Source: Bradyrhizobium xenonodulans
GTDB lineage: Bacteria; Pseudomonadota; Alphaproteobacteria; Rhizobiales; Xanthobacteraceae
DNA: 64,000 nt
NCBI RefSeq assembly: GCF_027594865.1
Contig: NZ_CP089391.1
Coordinates: 1,642,501 to 1,706,500 of the forward strand
Reading direction: 5' to 3'
The translations under genes and the position numbers were made by a program. Within the stretch, counting starts at the first letter, position 1. Every line of letters starts with the position of its first letter. The notes beneath the pieces are model-generated. The model ran no database searches. It worked only from the letters and a program-made list of their open reading frames with translations, and had not been told where the DNA came from. Shown piece after piece: positions 8,866 to 18,456 of the stretch.

Positions 8866-10212
8866 ATGATGACTTCCCGAATTCATAAATCAGCGCTGCT
8901 GGCGCTGCTGTTTGTTGGTGCGCTATTGCCCACAAAGCCGGCATGGTCTGCCGGTTGGGAGCTGGTGTTTTCGGACGACTTCAACGGCGACAAGCTTGAC
9001 CGGACGAAATGGGCCACCCGCTATATCTATAACAACGAAACGATGGACCATTTCAAGGACGAGAACCAGCGCTATCGCGACAATCACGTCGTCTCCAGCG
9101 GAGTGCTCAGCCTGGTGGCCAAAAAGACGGAGGGAACGAGCCTCTTCGAGTCCGCGATGATCCGAAGCCATCGAACCTTTTATTATGGTTACTATGAGGC
9201 ACGGGTGTTTCTGCCGAACGCGAAGGGCGTGTTTCCAGCCTTCTGGCTCGAGGCCGACTACGATCTCGACGGCAAGACCTGGCATCCGCCCGAGGCGGAC
9301 ATTTTCGAGTTCGTGATCAACGGGGTCGAGGATAAGGCAAACTCGCTGCATTCCAACGTAATCGGCCCGTTCAACGAAAAACAGTACACTTACGTCGACA
9401 AGAATTTCCTGGCCAAGTTTCAGAACCTGTATGCGAGCGAGGATCTCAATCTCGGCTGGCACACCGCAGGCTATGTCTGGGCTCCCGACAAGGTCTCGTT
9501 TTTCTGGGACGGCAAGCTGATTTACACCCGCAATTACCAATGGCTGCGCAAGGATGGACAGCTCGGGCCGCCCGCGCATGTTGACCTCAATTTCGCCGTC
9601 GGCGGCAGCGAATGGGCCGGCCGGCATGGGATCGATGAGGCTGCATTTCCGCAGGCCTTCAAGATCGACTATGTCCGCGTCTGCCAGTTCACCGAGTCCG
9701 ACAAAGGGGCGCGCCAATGCGGGCCCAGCGAAGTCACGCCCGATCCCAAGGCCTTCGGCTATTCGACGACGGTCAACGACATGCCGAAGCCGGCGTTCTT
9801 GAATGGCGGCAAGGTCGCGGGCAAGCAGGTCGGTGCGGGGGCAGCCGCGCTGAGCGCCTCTCAACCGGTGACAGTTGAGATCCCGATCAGGTTGCCGGAT
9901 GGATATCCATCGAACCGGACTCTTCAGGCGTCCGTTATGGATCCTGCGACGGGCGCGACCGTGGCAACAGCGAACGCGACGCTGGATCCGGGAGCCCTGA
10001 AGAAGCGGTCTGACGGCGCCAGTGTCCTGGAGCTCTCGCTACCACCGATGACGCGCGCCGGATCCTTCGTTCTGGCTGCCAAGTTGACATCCGAGGTGAC
10101 CGGCGACAAGGGGGCCAGACAGGTGCTACCGAGCCCAGTGACGTGCAGCACCGAGATCGTGCAGCCCGCGAAAGCACTGTCCTGCCGGCTGCTGTCGTTT
10201 CAGGTGAAATGA
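8866..10212 (+). CDS. Secreted family 16 glycoside hydrolase (Sec signal)
   Basis: A 448-residue protein if started at ATG 8866, which puts a clean signal peptide first (HKSALLALLFVGALLPTKPAWSAG, cleavage near residue 29). The GH16 catalytic domain spans about 32-290. The active site is EADIFE, with nucleophile E143, D145 and acid/base E148. Other family marks are GYYEARVFLPNAKGVFPAFW and DLNFAVGG. Residues about 330-448 form an extra beta-rich domain with no family I recognise. GH16 enzymes of EPS loci, such as ExoK and ExsH of Sinorhizobium, cut the polymer to lower its length. It stands between GT25 and acyltransferase genes, so the substrate is probably the EPS made here. Confidence 0.9.
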   Translation: MMTSRIHKSALLALLFVGALLPTKPAWSAGWELVFSDDFNGDKLDRTKWATRYIYNNETMDHFKDENQRYRDNHVVSSGVLSLVAKKTEGTSLFESAMIRSHRTFYYGYYEARVFLPNAKGVFPAFWLEADYDLDGKTWHPPEADIFEFVINGVEDKANSLHSNVIGPFNEKQYTYVDKNFLAKFQNLYASEDLNLGWHTAGYVWAPDKVSFFWDGKLIYTRNYQWLRKDGQLGPPAHVDLNFAVGGSEWAGRHGIDEAAFPQAFKIDYVRVCQFTESDKGARQCGPSEVTPDPKAFGYSTTVNDMPKPAFLNGGKVAGKQVGAGAAALSASQPVTVEIPIRLPDGYPSNRTLQASVMDPATGATVATANATLDPGALKKRSDGASVLELSLPPMTRAGSFVLAAKLTSEVTGDKGARQVLPSPVTCSTEIVQPAKALSCRLLSFQVK

Positions 10213-10444
10213 TCTGGGCAGCGCGGCACTTGCGATAGTCGGGCACGAACGGATCACGCCCGACCCGTTGTGTCGCAACATCTGCGAATTGCAGGCGACA
10301 TCGGGGACCGCGCTTGAGCCCGCGTCTGTCGGCGCAACCACTACGACCAAGTTCGGAGGCTGTCGTGTAACCGCCTTGCGCATTGCTGGAGCACCGGAAA
10401 TATGCTCTTTAAAGCTATATGTTTCGGAATGTGTCGCGGTGTGA

Positions 10445-11518
10445 ATGACGCAGAGAATTGCCGGTTTTGATGGCCTTCGCGCCATTGCCGTATTGATGGT
10501 GCTCGCCGAGCATAAGCTTCCGTTCGCCAATAAGTTCGCGCTGGGTGGTTATGGCGTGCACCTATTTTTTGTGCTAAGTGGCTTTCTCGTCATCGGAATC
10601 TTGCATCGAGCTCGAGGCGCGATCGAGAGTGGCGCGAGCACCTTCAGGCGGGAGATCGTCCGTTTCTACGAAAATCGCGCCTTCAGGATCTGGCCAATCT
10701 ATTACCTGACAGTCGCGCTGATCGCGGCATATGGATTTATCGGAGGAAGGCCCCAGCTTAGGGGCGACGAGATATTCTCTCTTCTGACCATGACGAGCAA
10801 TATCTTTCAAAGCTACGTCTGGCCGAACTATCCCACTCACTTTGGCGCGTTCTGGAGCGTTGCTATCGAGGAGCAGTTCTATCTTTGGGCCGCGATCGCC
10901 TTTTTACTGACGCCGCAGATCCACGCTTGGAAGATCTGTGTCTTTGTGATTGCCATTGGCGTGCTTTTCGGAGTCGTCAGCTTTGTACTTGGATTGCCCG
11001 GTCGATCGATCTACACCGGCTCGCTGACGAATTTCGGTCTCATGGCGCTAGGTGGGCTGGCAAGGATGAGATGGAAGAGACGTGGAAGGCTCGCAGCCCC
11101 CGCTCTGCTGCTCTATTTGCTATGCCCGATCATTGAGTGGTGGTGGGCACCGCCGCAGGGCGCCGGACTCCTGCTGTTCTTTGGATCAGGAATTCTTGTA
11201 GCAATTCTGCTCTCGGAAATCATTGCTAATCAGTCGTCGCTGTTGGTGCGGTTACTGGAGTTACCGCCCCTCAAATATGTCGGCCGGATCAGCTACGGCC
11301 TTTACATCTTCCATGGCTTCTTCGGCTTGGCGCTGCTTGGTAACTATGCTCCGGTTCTGAGGCAGTCCTATTCAGGCATCATCGACATCGCGATCTCGAT
11401 TGGCATTGCAAGTCTGTCTTGGCAGTATATCGAGGCGCCACTATTGGCGCTGCGCGATCGGATACGGACCAGACGAGTTCGTGCAACAGTTACTCCGCGA
11501 GCAGTTGCCGCCGAATAG
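10445..11518 (+). CDS. Acyltransferase-3 family membrane protein, copy 1
   Basis: A 357-residue integral membrane protein with about ten hydrophobic segments. The N-terminus carries GFDGLRAIAVLMVLAEHK with the conserved histidine. LFFVLSGFLV and FWSVAIEEQFYLWA follow, both family hallmarks. Family members (OafA, ExoZ, NodX) O-acetylate secreted saccharides from a cytoplasmic acetyl donor. There is no SGNH domain, so it is the short form. It lies 232 bases after the GH16 gene on the same strand; that gap has a weak 7-base inverted repeat at 10238-10264. One of three such genes in the window. Confidence 0.88.
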   Translation: MTQRIAGFDGLRAIAVLMVLAEHKLPFANKFALGGYGVHLFFVLSGFLVIGILHRARGAIESGASTFRREIVRFYENRAFRIWPIYYLTVALIAAYGFIGGRPQLRGDEIFSLLTMTSNIFQSYVWPNYPTHFGAFWSVAIEEQFYLWAAIAFLLTPQIHAWKICVFVIAIGVLFGVVSFVLGLPGRSIYTGSLTNFGLMALGGLARMRWKRRGRLAAPALLLYLLCPIIEWWWAPPQGAGLLLFFGSGILVAILLSEIIANQSSLLVRLLELPPLKYVGRISYGLYIFHGFFGLALLGNYAPVLRQSYSGIIDIAISIGIASLSWQYIEAPLLALRDRIRTRRVRATVTPRAVAAE

Positions 11519-11604
11519 TCGCCACCTCCTCAGAGGGACTTGGTGTCCCGACGGTTAGTGGTTGCTTCTGTAAAACGGCGTGTTGCCCACAAAAAAGATG
11601 CCGC

Positions 11605-12537
11605 TCACAACCAGAACATTCTTTTGGATAAAGTCGCCCAGCCACGCGGCCAAAATCCCAGGGCCGCAAAGCGAACGAAGTCCTTCGGCGTGGGCCTGAT
11701 CCCATAGAATGTCGAAAAAACCTGCAACATCAGTTGCTGCCGCGCCTTGGCATTGTCTTGGAAGTGAAGGTTTGAAACCAGGTCATATGCCGTTCTCACC
11801 TTGTCCTGCTTCGTCGAGATTCGATTCCGGCTGGGCGTCACATCGAAGCGGTAGAGGGGCATGTCCAGCAAGTGGGCCGGTCCGAATTGTTTGACGATTC
11901 TAATGAAGAACTCGAGGTCCTGCCAGGCGGGCAGCTTCTCGTTGAATAGTCCCGCCGCCCGGAAAACGGCGGTCGGGGCAAAGACCTGGTTCCCGATATG
12001 GTTCGCCTCAACGAGGTCGGCGAGCTCTACGGTTCCTTGCTTCTTCGTGACGAATAGCTCGCTGCCACTACTGACGATGACATCCTGCGTATAGAGGCAG
12101 GAAACGGGCACCTTGTGCCGGGCAAACGAGGTCCAGCAATCGTGCAGCGCCCCCAGCCTTTGCGGTTCAAAGCTGTCGTCGTCGTCCAAGCCCGTGATAA
12201 ACTCCCCCGTTGCTTCCAGAATGGCACGGTTTCTCGCTCCCGGCGCACCGCGAGGGCTGTCGTTGCGCAAGGAGCGGACCCTCTTGTCGTCGCGAGCAAT
12301 CGACTCCAGGAAAGAGGCCGTACCATCCGTCGAAGCATCGTCAACGACGATGAGTTCGAGATCAGTAAATTGCTGCTCAAGAACCGATTTGACTGCTGAC
12401 GCCAGCAGATCAACTCGATTGTGGGTCGGAATGTAAACGGAAATGGTCAATGTTGTCACCGAGCGGAATTGGCGTGCACACCGGGTTTCGCCAACGCCAT
12501 TCTTATCACTCGGCGAGGCGCTTGTTAAATCGAGCAT
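11605..12537 (-). CDS. Family 2 glycosyltransferase
   Basis: 310 residues as listed, but the family fold starts only at LTISVYIPTHNRVDLLASAV. The real start may therefore be GTG 12459 or TTG 12450; neither has a strong ribosome site. Motifs are LELIVVDDASTDGT, GAPGARNRAIL and the DXD-like GLDDDDSFEP. Late in the chain is WQDLEFFIRIV, the usual acidic acceptor-side motif of this type. It begins 40 bases after the flippase stop at 12578 on the same strand, so flippase and transferase are likely co-transcribed. Confidence 0.85.
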   Translation of the reverse strand: MLDLTSASPSDKNGVGETRCARQFRSVTTLTISVYIPTHNRVDLLASAVKSVLEQQFTDLELIVVDDASTDGTASFLESIARDDKRVRSLRNDSPRGAPGARNRAILEATGEFITGLDDDDSFEPQRLGALHDCWTSFARHKVPVSCLYTQDVIVSSGSELFVTKKQGTVELADLVEANHIGNQVFAPTAVFRAAGLFNEKLPAWQDLEFFIRIVKQFGPAHLLDMPLYRFDVTPSRNRISTKQDKVRTAYDLVSNLHFQDNAKARQQLMLQVFSTFYGIRPTPKDFVRFAALGFWPRGWATLSKRMFWL

Positions 12538-12577
12538 GCCAAATCTGACTTGTCCGGTAGCCGAGGTCTTTTCGTCG

Positions 12578-14029
12578 TCATATTCGCTTGGACTTCAGCA
12601 TACGCAATCCACGCCGGAGGAGTTCACGCTTCGTCTCGAACAGCAGAATGAAGCAGAGATACACAAGATACGAAACGGCAAAGAGAGCGAGCATCTGAAG
12701 AGAGGTGATCGCCTCTACGGTGCGGCGAATGACTTCCAGCACGCCGGCGGCTCCGAGGGTGGCAAGGACGTGCGGAAAGGCGAGGTTGACCAAATCCTTG
12801 CAACTGACCGGGCCGCTGCGTCCGGCTGCGATCCATATCAGTGGGATCAGGGCAACGTAGTTCGCAACAGTATACGAGGCAGCTACGCCAACGACACCCC
12901 AACGAAGGCCGATGACGAACGAGGCGACGGTAATCACCGCGCCATAAGTGCCTAGCCTGAAGAGATCAGCGCCACGCCCCTGGCTGAGGAAGAGCCAACC
13001 TGTCGTAGACGACATCACCTGGTGCAGGCCCGCTATGCCCAGCCACTGGAAAATCGGAGCCGCAGGCTTCCACTGCGGACCAAACAAAATTTCGAGCAGC
13101 TCGGGTGCGCATATTACGGCACAAAGAATGCCGGGCTGGGCCGCGAGCATCATCAATGAGACCGCTTCGGTGTAGGTGCTGCGGTATCTGGCGGCGTCGG
13201 TTCGGATGCGTGACATCAGCGGCACAAGTACCTGGCCAATGGGGCCATTGAGCTGCCCGATCGGAAACAGCAGCAGCCGATATGCGCGGTCGTAGAGTCC
13301 GAGTTGATCGCTGCCGAGGAAATGCCCGATCAGGATATTGTCCGAATTACGCGAAAAATAGTTTACCAGATTGAATCCAGAGACATGCCAGCCGAAGCGG
13401 AGCATGTGCACGGTGCTCGAATCGAAATGAGGCAACCCCGGTCGGTACCTCGCCGACAACCAGATGCCAGCCGCAGAGACGATGGTACCGCCTGCGGCCG
13501 ATGCAAAGAGAACCCAATAGCTTGGCCACAGCAGCGCGCCGACCACGCCAATGCCGAATGTAATCGTGGCACTCACGATGTCGACTATGGCCAGCTGGTT
13601 GAAATGCGAGTCCCTATTGAGGATAGCCGTCGGAACAGCCTGCGGTCCGCTGATCAGGACCAGCAGCGCGAATGCGAACGTCACCAGCGTAACTCGAGGT
13701 TCATCGTAAAAGCCGGCCAGTAAGGGGGCGCTACCCCCTAGCACGAGAGCAAACCCGACCGAGGCCAGAACGGAGACCCAGAACAAGGAGTTGAGCTGGC
13801 TAGGACTGGTGGTGCTCCGCTGGATGATCGCCTGACTGATCCCCAGATCCTTGACGACACTGATCAGGGCGGTGGCCGTCGCGACCATGGCGAGGATGCC
13901 GAAATCCGATGGCTTCAAAAGGCGGGTTGTGGCAACCGTGAGAAGGAAGCCGGTAACAAACCGCCAAGCCTGAGCGATACCTGTAACGGCAATGTTTTTG
14001 GCGGCGCGCGATTTGCTGTTGGAGTCCAC
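12578..14029 (-). CDS. Polysaccharide flippase (Wzx, PST family), copy 1
   Basis: A 483-residue protein with about 12 to 14 hydrophobic segments. The N-terminus AKNIAVTGIAQAWRFVTGFL and the stretch TRLLKPSDFGILAMVATATA are typical of WzxC/ExoT-like flippases. FSRNSDNILIGHFLGSDQLG near the middle is also a hallmark of this group. It would move undecaprenyl-linked repeat units to the periplasmic face. It heads a leftward pair with the GT2 gene. A second, distantly related flippase lies at 44803. Confidence 0.88.
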   Translation of the reverse strand: MDSNSKSRAAKNIAVTGIAQAWRFVTGFLLTVATTRLLKPSDFGILAMVATATALISVVKDLGISQAIIQRSTTSPSQLNSLFWVSVLASVGFALVLGGSAPLLAGFYDEPRVTLVTFAFALLVLISGPQAVPTAILNRDSHFNQLAIVDIVSATITFGIGVVGALLWPSYWVLFASAAGGTIVSAAGIWLSARYRPGLPHFDSSTVHMLRFGWHVSGFNLVNYFSRNSDNILIGHFLGSDQLGLYDRAYRLLLFPIGQLNGPIGQVLVPLMSRIRTDAARYRSTYTEAVSLMMLAAQPGILCAVICAPELLEILFGPQWKPAAPIFQWLGIAGLHQVMSSTTGWLFLSQGRGADLFRLGTYGAVITVASFVIGLRWGVVGVAASYTVANYVALIPLIWIAAGRSGPVSCKDLVNLAFPHVLATLGAAGVLEVIRRTVEAITSLQMLALFAVSYLVYLCFILLFETKRELLRRGLRMLKSKRI

Positions 14030-14315
14030 GTGCTCGAACCGTTCCTGGCTTCGTACCGCGAGTTCAAATCCAACGCCCCATGCAGAGAACGAGCCAGTTG
14101 AGACGATCGGTTGTTGAGACCACCAATTAGAATGAAGACCCGATCAGGTCAAACCTGGATGCTGTTCCTGCGAGGCCCATCGCTTCGGGCGCGGATAGCA
14201 GGATCAAGATCGCGACAGCTGGACCGCATGGCTATGAAGCGGTAGACTTTAATGGTATCGTACTATCGACACGATCGTAATGTTGGTCGGATGCTGAATA
14301 ATCTCCGGGGACGAA

Positions 14316-15059
14316 TTGCGTAACGCCGAGACTTGGACAGAGACAAAGTACGTCCTGCGAAACGGGCAACTCTCAAGCTCCGACGATCCTGCTGAAGTGG
14401 GTGTTGGCTCGAGACTTATCTCAAATCTTGTAGCAGCAAAGTATTTCGAGGGCCTGAAATTGCACGCGTCAGGTCGATTGCTCGATCTTGGCTGTGGCAA
14501 AGCCCCACTCTACGGCGTGTACAAGACTCTCGCTACCGAAGTCACCTGCGTAGACTGGGGCAACAGCCTACATCAGACAACCCATCTGGATCGCGAAGCG
14601 GACCTCACGCAGCCTATCGACCTTCCGGGTCAAGCCTTTGACACCATCATATTGTCTGATGTTCTTGAGCATATCCCGGTTCCGCTCGATCTTTGTCGCG
14701 AGATTGCTCGGCTGTTGGCGCCGGGCGGTAAGCTTATCATGAACGTTCCGTTCTATTACCCGTTGCATGAGACCCCACATGATTTTTATCGGTACACCGA
14801 ATTTGCTCTGCGTCGGTTTATGGAAACCGTAGGCATGCGCGTAATTCATCTTGAGCCAATCGGTGGTGCGGTGGAGATCGTCTCCGACATCGTATCGAAG
14901 AACATGGTCAAGCTACCTATCGGCGGGTTCTTCGCCGCACGTGCGATGCAAGCTGTGGCATGGTGGTTTGCAAGAACTAGGCTTGGGGCGAGGGTATCAA
15001 AAAAGACGTCCGCCCAATTCCCGTTGGGATATTTCATGGTCGCTGAGCGGCCCAGATGA
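14316..15059 (+). CDS. Class I SAM-dependent methyltransferase
   Basis: A 247-residue protein from TTG 14316, preceded at good spacing by GGGGA. The SAM-binding glycine motif is RLLDLGCGKAPLYG (near residue 55). FDTIILSDVLEHIPVPLDLC is motif II, then APGGKLIMNVPFYYPLHETP. The HE and HDFYRYTE residues after it are common in sugar- and EPS-associated methyltransferases. It stands alone, divergent from the flippase gene and convergent with the methyltransferase at 15100. It probably methylates a sugar hydroxyl of the repeat unit, by inference from its place in the locus. Confidence 0.82.
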   Translation: MRNAETWTETKYVLRNGQLSSSDDPAEVGVGSRLISNLVAAKYFEGLKLHASGRLLDLGCGKAPLYGVYKTLATEVTCVDWGNSLHQTTHLDREADLTQPIDLPGQAFDTIILSDVLEHIPVPLDLCREIARLLAPGGKLIMNVPFYYPLHETPHDFYRYTEFALRRFMETVGMRVIHLEPIGGAVEIVSDIVSKNMVKLPIGGFFAARAMQAVAWWFARTRLGARVSKKTSAQFPLGYFMVAERPR

Positions 15060-15099
15060 TGGACCTGCTAGCTTCGCGAACGCGAGGACGTCTAGTCAA

Positions 15100-15792
15100 T
15101 CAGTGCTGGTGCCTCTCGAAGAAATAGAAATCCGCCCATGATGTGCCCTGAGGATCTCTTGGATCTTCCGGAAAGGGATTATCCACTTTTGAAATTAGCC
15201 TCCAGGAAGGCGCATTCTTCGCCATCCAGTCAGTGAAAATCCGATGCCGAACATGCAGTGCAGGGGCGGTTTTGATGACGTTGCTGCTGTAGATACAAAC
15301 GTACTTTTCTGCTGCAGCGATGAGACAGGTCATATACTCGTCATACACTGCGTCTTCGATGAGGTGATAAATGACGTCTAGTGAGAGGGCCAATTCGGCG
15401 CGTGCGTCTTGGGCTTCGCGAGTGGAGGCCAATAGAAAGCGCTTTGACGAATCCTGTTTGAATTTCGTTCGACACGCCTCAATTGCGCTGCCCGAAATAT
15501 CGATCCCTGTGTAGGCCGGGTACTGAGCCAACTCCAACTGCGCACCATCACCCGAGCCGAATTCGATCACGGTTTGAACGCCGCGGTTCGCCACAAACTC
15601 ATTGATCGTTTGAGCCTTGAATTGTGCGAGGCGTCCATAGGAGCCCGCCCCGGAATTTCCGCCAAGCGCGTAGCGCTGCTCCCAGTATCCCTGTGAAGAG
15701 AAATTCCTCGCCACAACCGCCCGATAGACATGCTTTGCAAAGGACCCAAGAACCGGCAATCGCCCGATCGTCTGGCGGAGTGTGGATGGCAC
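15100..15792 (-). CDS. Class I SAM-dependent methyltransferase
   Basis: A 230-residue protein when started at GTG 15792, which has GGAGG six bases upstream; an ATG at 15834 lacks a ribosome site and would overlap the preceding gene. The SAM pocket is TVIEFGSGDGAQLELAQYPA, followed by YTGIDISGSAIEAC and ALSLDVIYHLIED. The C-terminus ends in DFYFFERH. It begins 13 bases after the stop of the GT4 gene at 15806, so both are one transcript. The substrate is unknown; a sugar in the EPS repeat is the simplest guess. Confidence 0.78.
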   Translation of the reverse strand: MPSTLRQTIGRLPVLGSFAKHVYRAVVARNFSSQGYWEQRYALGGNSGAGSYGRLAQFKAQTINEFVANRGVQTVIEFGSGDGAQLELAQYPAYTGIDISGSAIEACRTKFKQDSSKRFLLASTREAQDARAELALSLDVIYHLIEDAVYDEYMTCLIAAAEKYVCIYSSNVIKTAPALHVRHRIFTDWMAKNAPSWRLISKVDNPFPEDPRDPQGTSWADFYFFERHQH

Positions 15793-15805
15793 GTTAGTCC
15801 TCCAT

Positions 15806-16975
15806 TTATAGCGCTGGGCCGCAGCAGATTGCATCGTACTGCAGTTCGAGCCGAGTCGTACAGCGGACAACATCGAATTCCGTCGCGACGTAGGCAGCGC
15901 CGCACTCAGCCATTTGAGCGAGGATATTGTCATCATTAAGAAGCCCAATCAAAATTCGGGCCAGTGCCTCGACGTTCTTTTCCGCAAACGAAAATCCAGT
16001 AACGCCCTCGCGAATTCCCTCGGTTGCCCCGCCCAGCGCGGACGTAACGACCGGAACACCCGATGCCTGGGCTTCAAGCAGCACCAGTCCGAATCCTTCG
16101 GCATCACCATTACTTGCCGTAATGCTGGGCAGACAGAAGATGCGCGAGCCGTCCAATTCACGTTTGACCTCAGTGCTCGACAGCGCTCCGCGAAAAGTTG
16201 CGCGGACGCCGCTTGTCCATGCGAGTGTGTTAAGTTCCTGACGCAGAGGACCGTCGCCAACCACAACCAGTTCGGCGGTTGGTATTTCTCGTTGAACTTT
16301 CGCCATTGCGTCGATGAGATAGCGGCACCCCTTCTTTTCAACGAGGCGACCAACGAACAGCACCCTCGGTGGACGTTGTGCCATAGGAAGTCCGCCTGGC
16401 ACGAACCTGCTGGTGTCGATGCCGATATGGCTGACGTCGATCTTGTTAGCGGGGATACCGAATTCGATTGCGCGTTGACGCAATGCTTCTGAAACGGCAA
16501 GGAACCGAACCTGAGGCTGAATAGCCAGTCGCAGGAGGCGTCGCGGATAGAGCCGCATGCGCGCTCCGCCGTTTCCCGCCTCCCACCACTCCCGGTGCGT
16601 GTTAACGTCATAGCCGTGCAGGGTCACGAGCAATGGGAGTCCGAGCGCACGAGCGATCGGCCATGCATCGAGCGCATCTGTCGCAAAGTGCGCATGTACC
16701 AACCGCGCCCCTTCGGATCTCAACGCGCGCGCCGCTGCAGGCGGCATAATCCCGACCAGCTTCCCGACCTTCCAGAACAGCCGGTCGGCGATAGTACGCT
16801 GGGGATCAACAACGCGAACGTCTAGATCATCGAGCGTCAATTGGTGGAGAAGCCGCCGTCCGACGAGAACGGCCCGCCAGTCCTTGAGGGCAAGGATCTG
16901 CTCCTTGATGAAAGTCTCCGAGATCGGCAAGAGCTCGTTCCGATACACGAGGACGGTCTTGTTGGCGGGCGTCAC
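15806..16975 (-). CDS. Family 4 glycosyltransferase
   Basis: A 389-residue GT-B enzyme. N-domain features are RNELLPISETFIKEQIL and LVHAHFATDALDAW. The C-domain begins with RVLFVGRLVEKKGCRYLIDA, has the loop LVVVGDGPLRQEL, and carries the donor-binding GDAEGFGLVLLEAQASGVPV with its EX7E glutamates. This subtype (WcaL/AmsK-like, starting with a SETFI motif) is common in colanic acid and amylovoran clusters. It is followed closely by the methyltransferase gene. It likely adds a late sugar to the repeat unit. Confidence 0.88.
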   Translation of the reverse strand: MTPANKTVLVYRNELLPISETFIKEQILALKDWRAVLVGRRLLHQLTLDDLDVRVVDPQRTIADRLFWKVGKLVGIMPPAAARALRSEGARLVHAHFATDALDAWPIARALGLPLLVTLHGYDVNTHREWWEAGNGGARMRLYPRRLLRLAIQPQVRFLAVSEALRQRAIEFGIPANKIDVSHIGIDTSRFVPGGLPMAQRPPRVLFVGRLVEKKGCRYLIDAMAKVQREIPTAELVVVGDGPLRQELNTLAWTSGVRATFRGALSSTEVKRELDGSRIFCLPSITASNGDAEGFGLVLLEAQASGVPVVTSALGGATEGIREGVTGFSFAEKNVEALARILIGLLNDDNILAQMAECGAAYVATEFDVVRCTTRLELQYDAICCGPAL

Positions 16976-17051
16976 TCTTCAATGCCTCTCGGACGCGGGT
17001 AAAGGCGCTGCGCTATTGTCGTCGTCGATCGACCCATCGCAAACGGCATCA

Positions 17052-18377
17052 TCAAAATTGCACGACCTTCACTCCCGCGACATGCATTCGCGCAGGGAAG
17101 GATTTTGGATCGCTTGGTTCGCCAAGGACGCCTCCAACAGTCACGTCAAGCAACATGTACCACGGACCAGCTCCTACGAGATTCGGCATCGCACAGAACG
17201 GTTTGCCATTGAAATAGTAGGTGATCTGGTTCTCGCCTATAAGACACCCAAGGCGATTGAATTTGGAGAAGAGGTCGGCGCCTGGTTCGAGATGGGCGAG
17301 AGGGACGGATGCTCCATACGTCCGGTGCCCCTGTTGGCCGGTCCAATGGATGCTGGACGTGAGCGCATCGGCTGGATAGCTCGTCGATGTGATGAAGGCT
17401 TCAAAGATGTCGATCTCCGGTGGCCATTGGTCGTTTGCTGTCTTGAGCCACAATGCCGGCCAGCTTCCCGCAATTTTCGTGAGCTTCACCTCACACTCGA
17501 CATAGCTTCCGGTCGTGATGCGGTTGAACAGAGTTCGCGAGGTGACTATCGCGGCGGTATACTGGAAAGGCGTGTGCTCCTTCCAGCCGAGCAATAGCTT
17601 TCCGCCCTTTCCATCGGAAAGGCCGTTCTGCACATATTCGGCCTGGATGAACCGATGTCCGGTCGAGGCGATTCCCCAAACCTTCGCTTCCGGATTGATT
17701 GCCGGATCCGCATAGTAGGCCAATTCCCGGTTACTGTCGTGCCGACGCCCATGCGAGTGCCGGCTTTGCCAGCATGGTTTTCCGTCCGCACGGAATCCGC
17801 TGTCGCTGGCGAAATCGGGATCGCGGAGGTCGTCCGAGAATACGACGGTGCCGCCCGCCGGCAGCGAGGGGAGTTCGATGCTGTCGTTGCGGGGCGCGGC
17901 AGCGCCAGCGCCGGACATGATCGTGCCGATCCTGCTCGCGTAGGCGTGTTGCGGATAGATGAAGTAGTCGGTCAGTTTGACTTCGATCGATTCTCCCGAC
18001 TGCAGCGGGTGTTGGAGCGGAACCTCGATGGTCTTCTGCTGTTCGCCGGGCTGAAAAACCAAGTATCCGCGGGCAACAGTAGACGTGGCGTTTGCTCGAG
18101 CCTCGTTGGGGTTACCTGCGGCATTCTCTGTCTTACCGCGTGCAAAATACTCGACCGCAATCGTGCGGTTGGTCGCCACGCTCAACGCGACGGGGACACG
18201 TGCCACGCGGTCTCCGCTTCCGACAACGGCATCATTGATCGTGATGATGATTTCGGACTCGGAAGTCTGCACCACGTTGGCTGGAGTATCGGCCCACGCG
18301 CTCGCGGCACGAAGTTCGCCGGCGAGGCATACAACACCGGCCGTGCCGGCAAGCACCTGTCGTCGCGTGGCTTGCAT
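17052..18377 (-). CDS. Family 16 glycoside hydrolase with Tat-like signal and Calx-beta-like domain
   Basis: 441 residues from ATG 18377. The start MQATRRQVLAGTAGVVCLAG has the twin arginine and hydrophobic core of a Tat signal. Residues about 40-155 look like a Calx-beta fold (INDAVVGSGD, ARGYLVFQPGEQQKTIEVPL). The GH16 domain covers about 175-441 with active site EIDIFE (E321, D323, E326). Its substrate is probably the locus EPS or a similar beta-glucan. It lies upstream, in transcript order, of the GT4/methyltransferase pair and is preceded by the acyltransferase gene at 18457. This is the second of three GH16 proteins, each with a different export route. Confidence 0.85.
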   Translation of the reverse strand: MQATRRQVLAGTAGVVCLAGELRAASAWADTPANVVQTSESEIIITINDAVVGSGDRVARVPVALSVATNRTIAVEYFARGKTENAAGNPNEARANATSTVARGYLVFQPGEQQKTIEVPLQHPLQSGESIEVKLTDYFIYPQHAYASRIGTIMSGAGAAAPRNDSIELPSLPAGGTVVFSDDLRDPDFASDSGFRADGKPCWQSRHSHGRRHDSNRELAYYADPAINPEAKVWGIASTGHRFIQAEYVQNGLSDGKGGKLLLGWKEHTPFQYTAAIVTSRTLFNRITTGSYVECEVKLTKIAGSWPALWLKTANDQWPPEIDIFEAFITSTSYPADALTSSIHWTGQQGHRTYGASVPLAHLEPGADLFSKFNRLGCLIGENQITYYFNGKPFCAMPNLVGAGPWYMLLDVTVGGVLGEPSDPKSFPARMHVAGVKVVQF

Positions 18378-18456
18378 GGGGGCTATTCCGCATCGATGGG
18401 CGGGTGATGCCGTCGCCTGCGGTACACACACGCGTCGTGTCCAGGATCAGGCCCGA

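Noticed and set aside
8923..9864. A 313-codon minus-strand frame opposite the first GH16 gene
   Set aside because: The plus strand has a signal peptide and GH16 active site; the minus frame has neither.
10238..10264. 7-base inverted repeat after the first GH16 gene as a terminator
   Set aside because: The loop is 13 bases and no T-run follows; too weak for an intrinsic terminator.
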